Assembly: GCA_039602395.1 (NCBI GenBank)
Contig: JBCNJP010000228.1
Coordinates: 1 to 64,000, forward strand
Reading direction: 5' to 3'
Length of the DNA: 64,000 nucleotides
Origin: Deinandra increscens subsp. villosa
Taxonomy: Eukaryota; Streptophyta; Magnoliopsida; Asterales; Asteraceae
Positions 44,601 through 55,810 of the stretch are shown in pieces. The first letter of the stretch is position 1, and every line of letters begins with the position of its first letter. Both the position numbers and the translations under genes were made by a program. The notes beneath the pieces are model-generated. The model was given only the letters and a program-made list of their open reading frames with translations, ran no database searches and was not told where the DNA came from.

Positions 44601-45255
44601 TGTTGGGTTATATAACTAATTATCAAAACACGAGTACGCAGCGGAAAGAAACCTATGAATTAATCTAACTAACCGGATAGAACATGTTTACCTTATGAGC
44701 TCGGATTGACTTGATCTCTTGGAGGATATAAAGCAAATCCCTCTACGATCGCACACACGACACACCAATGCTAGGTGCTAGCACTTGATCACGAACTCCT
44801 CTAATGAAGATGGCTTGGTCGAACCACACAAGAATTCGAAACCCCTAGGGTTTTTCTTGTTGCCGAAAATTAGAGAGAAAGGAGAGATGTTTTAGGGTTT
44901 GCACCTTTATCAGATAAATGCAGTAACTAAACCTTAAACCCTAAGGGTCTATTTATAGGTTTAAAATACTTGATAAACAAGTTAGGGATTTGGGATAGGG
45001 CTTTACGATTTTCGGCCCTAAGGCCTATCCCAATCCTTCTCTCAATTGTAATCCAATTACAACTCTCTCTAATTACAACTAACACCCCTGTTAACAATTA
45101 ACTGTCAGTTTTTTAACGAAACCTCGTTAAATGTTCGTGATAAATATTAATTAACCATTAATTAATACTAATACATTTGGTGTCGAGACGTGTGACCCCG
45201 TAGGCTTAAATAACTTCCGGACATACGCTTACTATTACATGATCATATCCCTACA
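44601..45255 (-). repeat. E3 5' LTR
   Basis: 655 bases, complete, TG...CA on the minus strand. TATAAATAG (minus) is near 44949. It differs at only about seven positions from the left LTR. Confidence 0.93.
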
Positions 45256-46000
45256 GTGGGAACAAGAATTTTGAGAAGAAAGACAAGAAGAACATGCCCA
45301 AGAAAGCTCCAAATGAAAAGAAAGATACAAATCTTGATCAAATTTATCATTTGGCTCAGGTTTTCATATCAACAATGGAGAAAGGATTCGGGAGTCAACA
45401 ATCAAAGAAAGATTTGACGAAGAAGATTTTCTCAAATTCGTCTCAAGCTAGTCACAGACATCCTGGTTGGTCTTCTTCAGGCTCAAATCCTACTCCTCAA
45501 AGTCCAACATCCAAATGGGTGCACAAGAATCGGTTTCAACCATTTGATGATTTTTATGATTCTTTTGATTCTGATGATATGTGTCATACAGTTCAGGACA
45601 AACGAAGACCGAATCGATCATATCGTTTGTGCTATCAATGTCGCCGACCAGGCCACATGGCACACGATTGTCCTGAAAATGCAAAAAGAACTTTTTCTAA
45701 CAAATCTGCCACATTTATTGATGAATCAGGCAGAGTTTTTACTGAGTCCACATCCACATCTTTTAAATCTTCAAAGAAACAATTTTGTAAATATGATTCA
45801 AGCATGGATAGTTCATCCACTGGAAGTGACTCCTTAAAAACAGAAAAACCAAAAATGCAGTGGCGACCTAAGCTGGTCACCAAGGCTGCAAATGATTTTA
45901 TAGAAACACTGGTCGACCAGAAGCTGTGTGCTTCGGGTCATTTGAGTACTATTTTTTTACAAAACGAGTGTGCAGGTACTTCTAGAAGACCCGTTGGTGA
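45256..46000 (+). pseudogene. Gag of gag-only copy 2, 3' part
   Basis: It resumes at the duplicated GTGGG and is open to 46000. It carries the canonical zinc knuckle (C-Y-Q-C-R-R-P-G-H-M-A-H-D-C, about 45630-45671), a Ser-rich stretch and W-R-P-K-L-V-T-K. Compared with copy 1 a frame change near 45905 alters the last residues. Together with 32723-34434 it forms one split gag. Confidence 0.88.
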
Positions 46001-46144
46001 TTGAAAAAGTTGCTGATGGAGAAGTATTCTAAAATCTAAATCGGGAAGGTATCCATGTCGATTCGTCAATTTTCTTACTTTTACATTTCGTATGTAGTTT
46101 AAGGGGAGAAAATTGAAAACGCAAAAATAGTGTCTTTGTGTTTT
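46001..46144 (+). other. Copy 2 3' region, left of the Mutator-like element
   Basis: Non-coding sequence matching 30097-30290 of copy 1 with a short deletion. It ends in TTGTGTTTT, the left target duplication. Confidence 0.7.
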
Positions 46145-47287
46145 GAGTAAATTACACAGAAGGTCCTTTATGTATTACCTAAATTTTGGATTAGGTCCTT
46201 TAACTAAAGAATTTACACTAGACATCCTTTATGTTTTATATTTGTTTCGGAAAAAGTCCTTTATCACTAACGGTGTTAAATTGATCCGTTAAGTTAGGGG
46301 CAATATCGTCATTCATTATCTCTTATAATATAACCTTTAAAAAATAAAAAAAATCCCAATTAAAAAAAGCATCAGACCCTTCTTTCTTCTTCCTCTTGAT
46401 TAAAAAAAGCATATAACCTTTAAAAAAATAAAAAAATCCCCGCCGGCAAATAGGAGATGAAGATAGACAAAATGCCAAAAAATCTCAAGGCGACGGAGAT
46501 GTCCGATTGGATGCAAAACGTGGCATCTCCTCCACTCCTCAGCTGTCTGGCAAGCTCCGTCCCCGCCGGCAGCAAAAAGTAGGCAAACACCTAATCCTCA
46601 TGTAATAATAGATCGAATGATGGTTACGCCGGTTGTCAACCACCACAAAGACGACGCTCCGGCGACGGATTCACCACACAAACTGGCACTCCATCTTCAT
46701 CTCGACTTTCTGGATTCATCGACGATAACGACGACCGCCACGACGACGGTGAGAAGAACAGAGGTAGAATACATGGAAGAGAAAAAATAGATTTGACTCC
46801 AATCGAAAACCTAATCACTCTAATGATAGTAAATATAGACACATCAATAGAGTATTGTCGGAAGTAAACAAAACAGGTTATCGAGAATCCGAAGGTAATA
46901 GCTCTCGTATCCAATTTGATGGTGATGATGAACAAAATCCCCAATTTAGTCCAGTAAACCTAGCCGACGAGTTATTGATAATCAGATTCAGGATGTTGAT
47001 GGTTTTTTGATATATTTAAGCTTCGATTCGTTAATCAGATGAATAAGAAAGAAGGGTCTGATGCTTTTTTTAATTGGGATTTTTTTATTTTTGAAAGGTT
47101 ATATTATAAGAGATAATGAATGACGATATTGCCCCTAACTTAATGGATCAATATAACACCATTAGTGATAAAGGACCTTCTCCGAAACAAATATAAAACA
47201 TAAAGAATGTCTAGTGTAAATACTTTAGTTAAAGGACCTAATCATAAATTTAGGTAATACATAAAGGACCTTCTATGTAATTTACTC
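46145..47287. mobile_element. Mutator-like element with 244-base inverted ends
   Basis: Ends 46145-46388 and 47044-47287 are inverted repeats of about 244 bases with more than 90% identity by eye, starting GAGTAAATTACA. The 9-base TTGTGTTTT flanks both sides (46136-46144, 47288-47296), and copy 1 has the uninterrupted site (near 30290). Long inverted ends and a 9-base duplication define Mutator-like elements. No transposase is present. The middle (46389-47043) is richer in GC, with CGGCGACGG and GCCGGC words that look like plant exon sequence, so it may be a Pack-MULE carrying a gene fragment. Confidence 0.88.
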
Positions 47288-48743
47288 TTGTGTTTTTGAT
47301 AAAATGAAAATCCAAAATAGAGTTTTCATTTTAAGGGGGAGATAAAGAGAAAAATACAAAAACATTGAAAAATGAGAAATTGATCCAACATAATTGGGAA
47401 ATGATGGTACATTGGCTTACGTGTCTGACTCATGGATAAAATAGATGAAAAAGCCATAAGATCATTGTTTGATGTGCTTGGTAGGCTCGGCATTAAATCA
47501 CAAAGTATTCAGATGTGTTAAACACATTAAATACTAATGCTTGACCAAGTGGACAACATCTTGATGCATATCTCATGATATATCAAGAAAAGATATGTGA
47601 AAAAGAAAAATGAGAAGTCACTGTGTAAACATGTGTTCATTTTGCAAAGATTTAAACTTGTTTGATTTTCTTTATTTTGTCAAACAATCGGACTTTCTCT
47701 GCGTGTCCACAAGACCGACCTGATCATTGTTCGTTTGACGTTCTGCTTTATTTTCTTTTGTGTTTCGTATAACTCATCGGACTTTCTTTGCGTATACAGA
47801 AGTATCGACCTGATTGTTGTTGAGTTATACAAGTTCAACTTGTTTTATTTTCTTATTTTGTTAAATCCGAGGCCTTATCTGCGTATCGAAAGATCGACCT
47901 TAAGGTAGACGATTTAACATTCTTATTTATTTTTGCATGGAACACAGTTGACTATATCATAAATACAATCATTATGTGATTAAATCACAAATGAAATCAC
48001 AAAGTGTGATATAAAAAGCAAATGCATATCTGAGTATGTCTGATAGTGTGGGGTACACTGGTCAAAGCAAATCTAATCAATACAATAATATATCCAGATG
48101 TTATGAGTATGATTGTGCCTGAGTTTAAGATGGACAAATTATACCAGCAATCGACATGACTGGTGTGCTGAAGTAATTGAAATTGAAGTATAGTTCAGCA
48201 TGTCATGATCAATATGATCCCAAGTTGTGATCTTTCTCGCAAAAGACAAAAATAGTGTGTAATTCAGTATTTCATTTCTGTATTGCATTTATGTTTCATA
48301 TCTGAAAAAAAAAAGATTTTTGATGTGTTTTGCTATAAAGTTTCAAAAAGCCAAAAAGATTTTGTTTCTCATTTGATTGCGACCGATCGATACAATGATA
48401 CAAAATTCAAAATTCAAAACTATATCTTGGATTCTCGAAGAGAAGTTTTGCGCCAAGATTAAATTAATTTTTCATAAAGGAAAAAAAAAGTTGTGTTTCT
48501 GTCTTCTGAAATTGCAGGTTATTCTGTGTGACAAGACTCAAGCATGGTGAAAGGGGGAGTATGTAATATCTTTCACAAGTGGATCTTAAAGTTCAAAGAT
48601 TGTTCAAGATTGATCCAGCCGTGCAAGCTCGCATTCTGACAAGATTTGAAGTTGAAGATCGAACGCAACAGTGTTGAAGATTGAAGACTGAAGTTTTGTT
48701 AGAAAGATAGATATCTAGCTACAATACACGTTGAGGGGGAGTT
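47288..48743 (+). other. Copy 2 3' non-coding region
   Basis: It matches copy 1 at 30285-31745: internal purine tract (TTAAGGGGGAGATAAAGAG near 47332), hairpin module, second tract (GAAAGGGGGAGTATG near 48551) and the LTR-proximal tract TTGAGGGGGAGTT. No ORF of interest. Confidence 0.75.
47679..47918 (+). ncRNA. Three-hairpin RNA module, gag-only copy 2
   Basis: Outer stems are GTCAAACAA/TCGTTTGAC with one mismatch (47679-47687, 47731-47739), GTATAACTCA/TGAGTTATAC (47767-47776, 47821-47830) and GTTAAATC/GATTTAAC (47860-47867, 47911-47918). Stem 2 pairs fully here, where copy 1 has a G-T pair. The tips are as in copy 1 except ATAC-AGAA-GTAT. Confidence 0.7.
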
Positions 48744-49101
48744 TGTTAGAGCAAATTTACATGCTAACATGTGTCTCGTGTATTGTATCTAGACTAGAGC
48801 AAGTATATGAGTCAAATAGTCACATGGCCGTACCATATGGTGAGCCGTACCAGATGGTACGGGCGTACCAAATAGTCCGCAGGTGGTACGCTGGCCAGAA
48901 CTAAGTGACTATAAATAGTTCGTGTTAGAGAGAGTCTAACAAGTTCTGTCATTTCCAATACTCTTAATTGTGTGTAACTGAGTGTGTTTCTCTCTGTAGC
49001 TTGTATCTCTAAGTGAATCAATAAAGCAAAGCTTTATTTACTTGTTTGTGTTTCTCCGATTACCGAATCATGCAGTAGTAAGATCCTCCAGTGGTTTTAC
49101 A
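48744..49101 (+). repeat. LTR C
   Basis: 358 bases, TGTTAGAGCAAA to GGTTTTACA. CGTACC/GGTACG words precede CTATAAATAG (about 48908). Right of it E1 ORF3 sequence resumes with TTTAGAAAG. Confidence 0.92.
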
Positions 49102-50622
49102 TTTAGAAAGTACTAATCGACAGCAAGCTAAAGAAATTACTGAATTGAAAGCTGTTGTGATAGAATTGAGAGAACGAGATAAAGTCAAAGACCGTGAGAT
49201 TGCCCGGTTACAACAGATTTCTCTTTAATTGTGTTCGTAGTTAAATCTTTTGTTAAAGTCTTTACCTGCTTAGGAGGAGATAAGACCAAACCCAGAGGAT
49301 ACTTGTAGAGATGATGATGATGATGTCTCCAAATACTTAAATGATAATGATGATGAGGATCCTGAAGGTGGAATAGGCGGAGATGGTCCTGGTGTAGCTG
49401 ATACTTTAAAAATAACCAGTACATCTGTTACGGGTGGTTCTACATCTCAGGGGGAGACATCAGGAAAAGAAGTGTATGATGTGACTCCAATTACTAGGGT
49501 TGTTATTGAAGAAGGAGAGTATTTACATCAGTATTCGAAAGATCAACTTGCTGCTATATATGCTCTGAATGTTGAAGATGTTGCTAAAGTTCATGTCGCT
49601 GAACCTTACAAAGAAAATGATTCTAGTGATGATGTGGAATATGAAGAGGAACATGTAGAAGTGGAAGATATGATGGCTGAAGAATATCCGGATGATCCTA
49701 AGGTTTATCGTAATTTCACTGATGATAATCATTCTAGAGGATTTAATTTTTTCGGTAAAGATGATGAGGAAGAAATTGAAAAGGAATTGAAGAAGAAAGA
49801 ATCTGAAAAACGGACTGAAACAACTGAGTCTGACAGTTTTTCTGAAGAACAAGAAAAGAGGAAATTGTTTGATGAATGGATGAAAGTGCAAAGGGCTAAG
49901 AAGATACCCTCGGTGAAACCTACAAAACCTTTGAACCAGAAGCGTTTCTTTGAAAACACGGTGAAGCCGTTGGGAATATTATAAGTTGGATGCATGATTC
50001 ACAGCTCAAGTGTTATGCGATTAAGAAAGAATTTGGGATTCTGTATCTGAAAAGTGCAAAAAGGTTCAATACCTTGTCGGTCTGTGATGTTAAAGAGTTA
50101 ACCAGAAAGCCATTTCTGAACTATAGTGAAAACGTTTCTGCTGAATTCTTTAAGAACAAATTGCATGAAGAATGTCAAGGAAGATTCAGATTTTTAACTC
50201 CTCAAAGACTGAAGTATACAGATCATCCAACGAAAATTCATCCAAGAACTGGGAAAGCTGTGGTAGTGTTGAAATACAAGAAGCCAATTCAATTAAAGAA
50301 GATACCTTTGAAGAGGCTTGAGCAAGATTTCATCAAGACGTTGAGATGGTGGTATTATGATGAACGAACAGGAGAAGCAGTAATTGTGGTGAAAAAAGAG
50401 AACAAGGTGGTGAGGATCTTTGATCCAATGTGGTTGATAAATCTATCTGAAGCAGACATCGACAAGCTCTATCACAGCAATATTCTATATCAGGTTGAAG
50501 ATGTTGATCAAGCATTGCAATTTCAAAAGGTGATTAGAGTTTGTTATGCTTTTGGAATTCACGCTAGCAACAACAGACATCAATTTTGGAAGAAGAATGA
50601 TTCAAAAGCTTCTGAAGACTAG
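49102..50622 (+). pseudogene. E1 ORF3, C-terminal part
   Basis: It begins with a coiled-coil stretch (E-I-T-E-L-K-A-V-V-I-E-L-R-E-R) that ends in a stop near 49228. It resumes as an acidic region open from about 49265 to 49984 (long runs of D/E: E-Y-E-E-E-H-V-E-V-E-D), then shifts frame. 49990-50622 is open and basic, with W-W-Y-Y-D-E-R-T-G-E-A-V-I-V-V and F-D-P-M-W-L-I-N-L-S-E-A-D-I-D. The plan of globular head, acidic linker, coiled coil and basic C-terminal domain fits the extra 3' ORF of SIRE-type elements. No membrane segment is visible. It ends 20 bases before the 3' LTR. Confidence 0.7.
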
Positions 50623-50630
50623 CATAAGAC

Positions 50631-50641
50631 AAGGGGGAGTT
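50631..50641 (+). promoter_or_regulatory. E1 polypurine tract
   Basis: AAGGGGGAGTT directly before the 3' LTR; primer for plus-strand DNA synthesis in LTR elements. Confidence 0.8.
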
Positions 50642-51002
50642 TGTTAGAACATGTTAGAGTGTCTGATGCTAGGTCTAGGCGTTTTGAATTGTATTGACTG
50701 TTTTGTAAAGTTTATGTCCCAGCGTACCAGTGGACGGACCAGCTGGTACGCAGCTCTGGACCAACTGGTACATTGGTTAAGTTGGTACGCTGGGCAGGTG
50801 ACTATAAATAGGTTCGAGTATTTTGTTCAGAGTTAGATGAGCGAGTTCATTCAGTCTTAACTGTGTGGTTTTCGTAGTGTTCTCTCTCTGGTTCTCTCTG
50901 TAATCGTTTGTTCTCAATATCAATCAAAGAATCGTTTACTTACCTTGGTGTTCATAGAATTGATCAAATCATGCAATAGTAAGATCCGAAACTGGTTTTA
51001 CA
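50642..51002 (+). repeat. E1 3' LTR
   Basis: 361 bases. CGTACC/GGTACG words lie in U3 (about 50724-50790) and CTATAAATAGG near 50802. It is followed by the ATTGA duplication (51003-51007). Confidence 0.93.
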
Positions 51003-51007
51003 ATTGA

Positions 51008-51044
51008 TAATTGAATGAAGAGTTACGTTTAATCATGATGTTTC
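51008..51044 (+). repeat. Remainder of the gypsy LTR cut by E1
   Basis: Short stretch after the ATTGA duplication that continues the LTR started at 10269. It ends where LTR D begins. Confidence 0.4.
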
Positions 51045-51389
51045 TATTAGAGCATAAACTGTATGCGTCAGTTTGTCTCGTGTGTTGTATCTAGATAAGG
51101 CTAGATGTGAGTTAGGTTCTCAACGAACTAGGTTGCGAACCATTGGTTCGTTGCTTAGCTGGTTCGTTGGAACAATAACACTATAAATACTATTGAGACA
51201 TATGTGTTAGACAGAACTTAGAGTCTCGGTGGGTTGAGAACATTCTGTCATCTGTGGGTTATGTATGTGTGCGAACCAGAGTTTATGTGTGTTAATTAAT
51301 ACAAATAAACATTATTTACCTCTTTGTAACATGGAATCAATCTCGATTATACTAGATCGGTAGACGATTCATCGCTCCTCGCGTTTACA
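51045..51389 (+). repeat. LTR D: copia LTR, plus strand
   Basis: It starts TATTAGAGCATAA (first G mutated) and ends GCGTTTACA. CAACGAACC/GGTTCGTTG words lie at 51121-51170 and TATAAATA at 51182-51189. The primer site TGGTATGAGAGC follows at 51392. Its first 60 bases resemble LTRs B, C and E. No gag follows; the leader is cut at 51546 by E4. Confidence 0.8.
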
Positions 51390-51546
51390 AGTGGTATGAG
51401 AGCTATTGGTTTCATCTACTAATCAAGTCAGAGTGTTTTCAAGATTTTTGAACCAAAATAAGTGGGGTTTTCTTACTCAATTTGGTCATTTTTGAACTTT
51501 TCTAGTCTAAAAGTGCTTTCTAAATTATTCTTTAGTGTTTTTCTTC
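51390..51546 (+). other. Primer site and leader fragment of the LTR D element
   Basis: Primer-binding site, then T-rich leader that stops where LTR E begins. Confidence 0.55.
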
Positions 51547-51911
51547 TGGAAGAGCGCGATACAATCTTACTGCTGATAGAATCAATCGATCTAGTAAACA
51601 CGAGAAAGTAAATTAGCTTGATTCTTATTGATCACTTGAAGATACAAGAACAAAGCTTTCACTCTCTAGACACACATAGAAACACACACTTAGGGATGAC
51701 TCAAAATGACCAACAATATTCTATACAAGAGTCAACCTATTTATAGTAACCAATTTACCAACCAGCATACCAACCAACGGACCAATTGGTAAGCTGTCAC
51801 ACATACCAATTGGTACGCTGTCCTTGGTAAATTGACACTAAGACTCACTAACATGCTCTGATCTAGATACAATACACGAGACACATTGCAACATAGCATT
51901 ATGCTCTAACA
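51547..51911 (-). repeat. LTR E: 3' LTR of E4
   Basis: On the minus strand TGTTAGAGCATAATGC to about CGCTCTTCCA; the inner end is inferred. ACCAATTGGT palindromes (51783-51820) lie upstream of TATAAATAG (minus, 51737-51746). AAGGGGAGTT directly outside (51912-51921) is the purine tract. Confidence 0.75.
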
Positions 51912-53569
51912 AACTCCCCTTAACGTGTAGTGTATCTATGCTAACTAAACTTCAGTCTTCAATCTTCAGCATTGCTACATCTGATCTTCAACTTGAAATT
52001 TCTTGTAAGCTATAGAGCTTGCATGGCTGGATCACTCTTGAATAATATTTGAACTTCAAGATCCATTTGTGAAAGATACTCCAAACTTCCCCTTTCACCA
52101 TGCTTGAGTCTTGACAGCATAGAACCTGCAATTTTAGAAGACAGATTCGCGACTTTCTTTTTCTATTTATGAAAAGTAATTTAATCTTGGCGCAAAACTT
52201 CTCTTCGAGAATCCAAGATGTATTTTTGAAATTTGATTCGTATCACATGTCGATTGGTCGAAAACAAATAAGAAACAAAATCTTTTTGGCTTTTTGAAAC
52301 TTTATGTCAAAACACACCGAAAAAATCTTTTCTATTTTTCTAAGTTTATGCTAAAACACACTTAAAATCTTTTTGGACTTTTCAAATATGAAACATAAAT
52401 GCAATACATAATCAAACTCTATTTTTGTCTTTTGCGAGAAAGATCACAACTTGGGATCATATTGAACATGACATGCTGAACTACACTTCAATTTCAATTA
52501 CTTCAGCACACAAGTCATGTCGATTATCGGTATAAATTTTCCATTTTAAACTCAAGCACAATCATACTCATAACATCTGGATATATTAAGGTATTGATTA
52601 GATTTGCTTTAACTAGTGTACCCCACACTATCAGACATACTCAGATATGCTTTTATATCACAATTTGTGATTTCACTCGTGATTTAACACATAGTGATTG
52701 AATTCATGATATAGTGAACTAAGTTCTATAAAAAAATAAATAGAATGCTAAATCTTCTACCTAAACGTCGATCTTTCGATACGCAGATAAGGCCTCGGAT
52801 TTAATAAAATAACAAAATAAAAACAAGTTGAAATTGTATAATTCGAAAACAATTAGGTCGGTCTTGTGGACACGCAGAGAAATTCCGATGAATTGTACGA
52901 AACAACAAAGAAAATAAAGCATAACCTTAAATGAACAACTATCAGGTCGATACTCCCGTATACGCAGAGATAGTCCGATTTTCATTTAAGAAAATAAAGA
53001 AAATCAAACAATTTTAAATCTTTGCAAAATGAACACATGTTTACACAGTGACTTCTCATTTTCTTTTTCACATATCTTTTGCAATATCTTGAGATGCGCT
53101 TCAAGATGTTGTTCACTTGGTCAAGCATTAGTATTTAATGTATATCACATTTGAATACTTTCTGATTTAATGTCGATCCTACCAAGCACATCGAACAATG
53201 ATCTTATGGTTTTTTCATCTAATTTATCCATGAGTCAGACATGTAAGCCAATGTACCATCATTTCCCAGTTATGTCAGATCAACAATTTCTCATTTCACA
53301 ATGTTTTTGTATTATTATGTTTTTCTCCCCCTTAAAATGAAAAATCTATTTTTGGATTTTTCATTTTAACAAAACACAAAGACATTATTTTTTATATTTA
53401 TTCAATTTCTCCCTCTAAACTACAACATGCATTAAAGAAAGAAAATTGGTCTTTCGATATGGATACCTTTCAGTTTTAGCTTTTAGAAAAATTTCAGTTT
53501 TAGAAATTTGATATCACTTGTAATTTAAATTAGAATCAACACAATGAAGTGGAAATTTTTTATCAGAAA
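51912..53569 (-). other. E4 3' non-coding region
   Basis: On the minus strand it follows gag directly. The order is a TTAAGGGGGAGAAAAAC tract (about 53327), the hairpin module (52748-52990) and the LTR-proximal tract. No pol is present, so E4 is also gag-only. Confidence 0.7.
52748..52990 (-). ncRNA. Three-hairpin RNA module, E4 copy
   Basis: Minus-strand outer stems are CTTAAATGAA/TTCATTTAAG (52990-52981, 52935-52926), GTACAATTC/GAATTATAC with one C-A mismatch (52898-52890, 52844-52836) and TTAAATC/GATTTAG (52804-52798, 52754-52748). Tips are ATAC-GGGA-GTAT, GTC-CACAA-GAC and ATC-GAAA-GAT. The first stem is fully different from the other copies and pairs over ten bases. Tip types are shuffled between units relative to the other copies. 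Confidence 0.7.
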
Positions 53570-55810
53570 ATATTTGTTCCGAACCCTTAAGCTTGTAAAA
53601 TTTCTCGGGTTGAACTTTTTCAGCTTTAAACACATCTTTCTACACTTGCTTTAAACTAATATTCTTCAAATTTTGTGGCTTTTGAGTTTTAAGACCACCA
53701 TCTACAACAATCTTCTGCTTAAAACCCAAACCTGCATGTTTATCAGAAATCTTCTCTTCTGACTAAGATGATTTATGCCCATTCTTTGCCAAACGAGAAA
53801 ATTTAGCTTTCATTTTACCAACATCCTTTTGTTGATAGAAGATAGTCTCATCAATGTCTGTATGAGAAATAATCTTCTTTACAGGAACATCTGTTTTCTC
53901 TTCTTCAGTAGACGAAGAACCAGACACAAATGTTGACACCTTAGGAATCTATGATTTCTGTTGAGCTTTCTTTCCATTCTTTTTATTTTTCTTTTTCTTC
54001 TTTTCTTCAGATTTAGAATCAGAAAACTTTGAATAATCACATTCTTCAACTGTTTCTTTGACAACATTGACAACTTCTTTGATATTTGCAGGAGGTGGAA
54101 CTGTCTTATCAAACATTTTCTCAAAGTTCTCATCCTTAGCTAAGAAATTGGCGAACGACTGAGAAATTGTGACATTATTCAACCTTACGATCTGCATCAA
54201 TCACTCGAATCTTCAGATTAGAAATTTTCTTTTGTGCTTCAGCTAACTCTTTTTCTGTTGCAATCAACTTCCTGGTAACACGATTAGTTTCTTATTTCTG
54301 CAGTCTCAAATTATCCATCTCATCGAACAATTCTTTTTTTAGTTTATCTTCATTCCTTTTCTGAATGTCGATGTTTGCATTTAAAAGCTTATTCTCCCTT
54401 GCTAATTCCTTCTTTTCATCTAACACTTTTTCAATATCATTCTCATATGTTACAACTTTGGCCGCATGTTCATCAGAAGTCTTGTTGAGCATATCAAGTT
54501 TAATCTATGACTTCTCAAAAAGATCGTTGAAATCAGCTTCAGTTTCTTATGCTTCTTCCTTCCACTTTTCAACTTCTTTAGCTAGCTCATCATTTACATC
54601 AGATAATTTTGTAAATTTCTATTCAAAATCCTTTTCAACACATTGAAAGTTTAACTCTTTCTCAACAAATTCTACTTGAAACTTTGAAAACGTTTCCTTT
54701 TGAAATGACAATTCTTGAATTAAACCTTTCAACTTTGTAACTTCTTTTTATTTTCAGCAACCAACACCTCATTTTCTTTTATCGATTCTTGAATCCTCTT
54801 GTCTTTTTGAGAACAAAACTCACAAACAGATTCATATCCACTTGATTCAGATTCTGAATCACTCTGATCAATTTGAACCATAAATCCATGTTGCATTTCA
54901 GCTAACTCAGCATCAAACGAATCTGCATGATTATTATGAATTGTAGTCAAAGCAATAGGAGTTTCAAACTCTTTCAACCAGTTATATCCTTGACCAATAT
55001 ATGAAACTAATGCTTTTGTATCCGAATTATTCGTTGAAGATTTCGATGAAGAAGCATTTGACTTTGAACATTCACGAGCAAAATATCCAAAGTTGAAACA
55101 TTTGAAACATTTTATCTTTGATTTGTCTAACCCTACGTTACCATCTGGATTTAAACTTTTGAATGTTGTTCTCTTCCTGAACCTTTTAGCTCTTTGGGCT
55201 AGCATGGCAAGTTGCCAATTAATATCCATTTGTTCAAGATTGTCTGGATCTATCTGATGAAAATCTTCTTCAGTCAGATTAGCCATTGGCAAACCACCAT
55301 TCAGAATTATATAATATGAAGATAACAATGCAGATATAAATGCCAGATGTTCATCAGGTGTTCTTGCAGAAAATGCATTTTGACTTGAATGATTTGGAAT
55401 GGTGAAACTGCACCCTCCTGATGAACTTTTAGAATTTCCTGATCCATGGCTAGCAACAAATGTTGTTGGAGAAGGATTTGATGAATCACTTCCAAAAGAT
55501 TTTATTTAGCATTGAGGCTTACAAAATTCTGACAATGATACAATTCAGGATTTTGCAGTTGATTTGTGTGAAGTCATCATTTCCATTTCTCGAGCATGAA
55601 GCTTTCCTTTCAAATTATGAAATGATAATGTTGAATACACTTTGTCATGAGTAAGCAACAAAACATAAGTCTCCCACTTCTCTGGTAATGCTTTTAACAG
55701 TTTCTCCTTTAATTCCTCTTCAGTCTTCTCTAGATCAACCACTTTCAAATCACTTATCAGATGTGAGAATCGGGATACAAGAGCATTGATGTTTTCTTTA
55801 TCATAGAGCT
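53570..55810 (-). pseudogene. E4 gag, N-terminally truncated
   Basis: The minus-strand frame is broken by several stops and shifts. In order from 55810: gag core end (L-L-K-A-L-P-E-K-W-E-T-Y), a linker, then open codons 55328-54729 with a zinc knuckle in which His is Tyr (C-F-K-C-F-N-F-G-Y-F-A-R-E-C, near 55110). A long coiled coil (54700-54200) and a K/E-rich tail to about 53570 follow. No protease or RT follows. The 5' part of gag, leader and 5' LTR are lost at the junction with Athila-like sequence near 55810. Confidence 0.82.

Larger units (their letters stand above)
34435..45255 (-). mobile_element. E3: minus-strand Ty1/copia element
   Basis: GTGGG occurs at 34430-34434 and again at 45256-45260, and the gag sequence of the host element is continuous across the two. 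The LTRs are 655 bases each once the solo LTR in the left one is removed. They differ at only about seven positions, so E3 is young. On the minus strand the order is 5' LTR (44601-45255), primer-binding site, repeat-rich leader, gag (42131-43010), a foreign block (40684-42128), integrase end, RT, RNase H, purine tract and 3' LTR. Protease and most of the integrase are lost. The RT and gag types resemble Asteraceae Tork-like or related copia elements; lineage is tentative. Confidence 0.9.
26723..49101 (+). mobile_element. Tandem gag-only copia array inserted in E1 ORF3
   Basis: The structure is LTR A (26723-26996, 5'-truncated), interior 1, LTR B (31746-32101), interior 2, LTR C (48744-49101). 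LTR B serves both interiors: a purine tract lies before it and a primer-binding site after it. Each interior has leader repeats, gag and a long 3' region, but no pol. This matches non-autonomous TR-GAG-type elements. The shared middle LTR suggests unequal recombination between LTRs. The target duplication cannot be seen because about 85 bases of LTR A are missing. Confidence 0.85.
10333..51002 (+). mobile_element. E1: SIRE-like Ty1/copia element, split by nested insertions
   Basis: The two LTRs (10333-10692 and 50642-51002) are about 93% identical by eye, with roughly two dozen mismatches and one 1-base indel. Both begin TGTTAGAACATG and end TTTTRCA. The 5-base ATTGA directly before the first LTR (10328-10332) is repeated directly after the second (51003-51007), so this is one insertion event. 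Order: LTR, primer-binding site, leader, gag, pol (protease, integrase, RT, RNase H), long spacer, ORF3, purine tract, LTR. Subtracting the two main inserts leaves about 12.3 kb, a normal SIRE/Maximus size. Every coding region has stops, so it is not autonomous now. Confidence 0.9.

Noticed and set aside
49523..49995. Minus-strand ORFs of 122 and 88 codons
   Set aside because: Antisense shadows of the acidic GA-rich ORF3 region.
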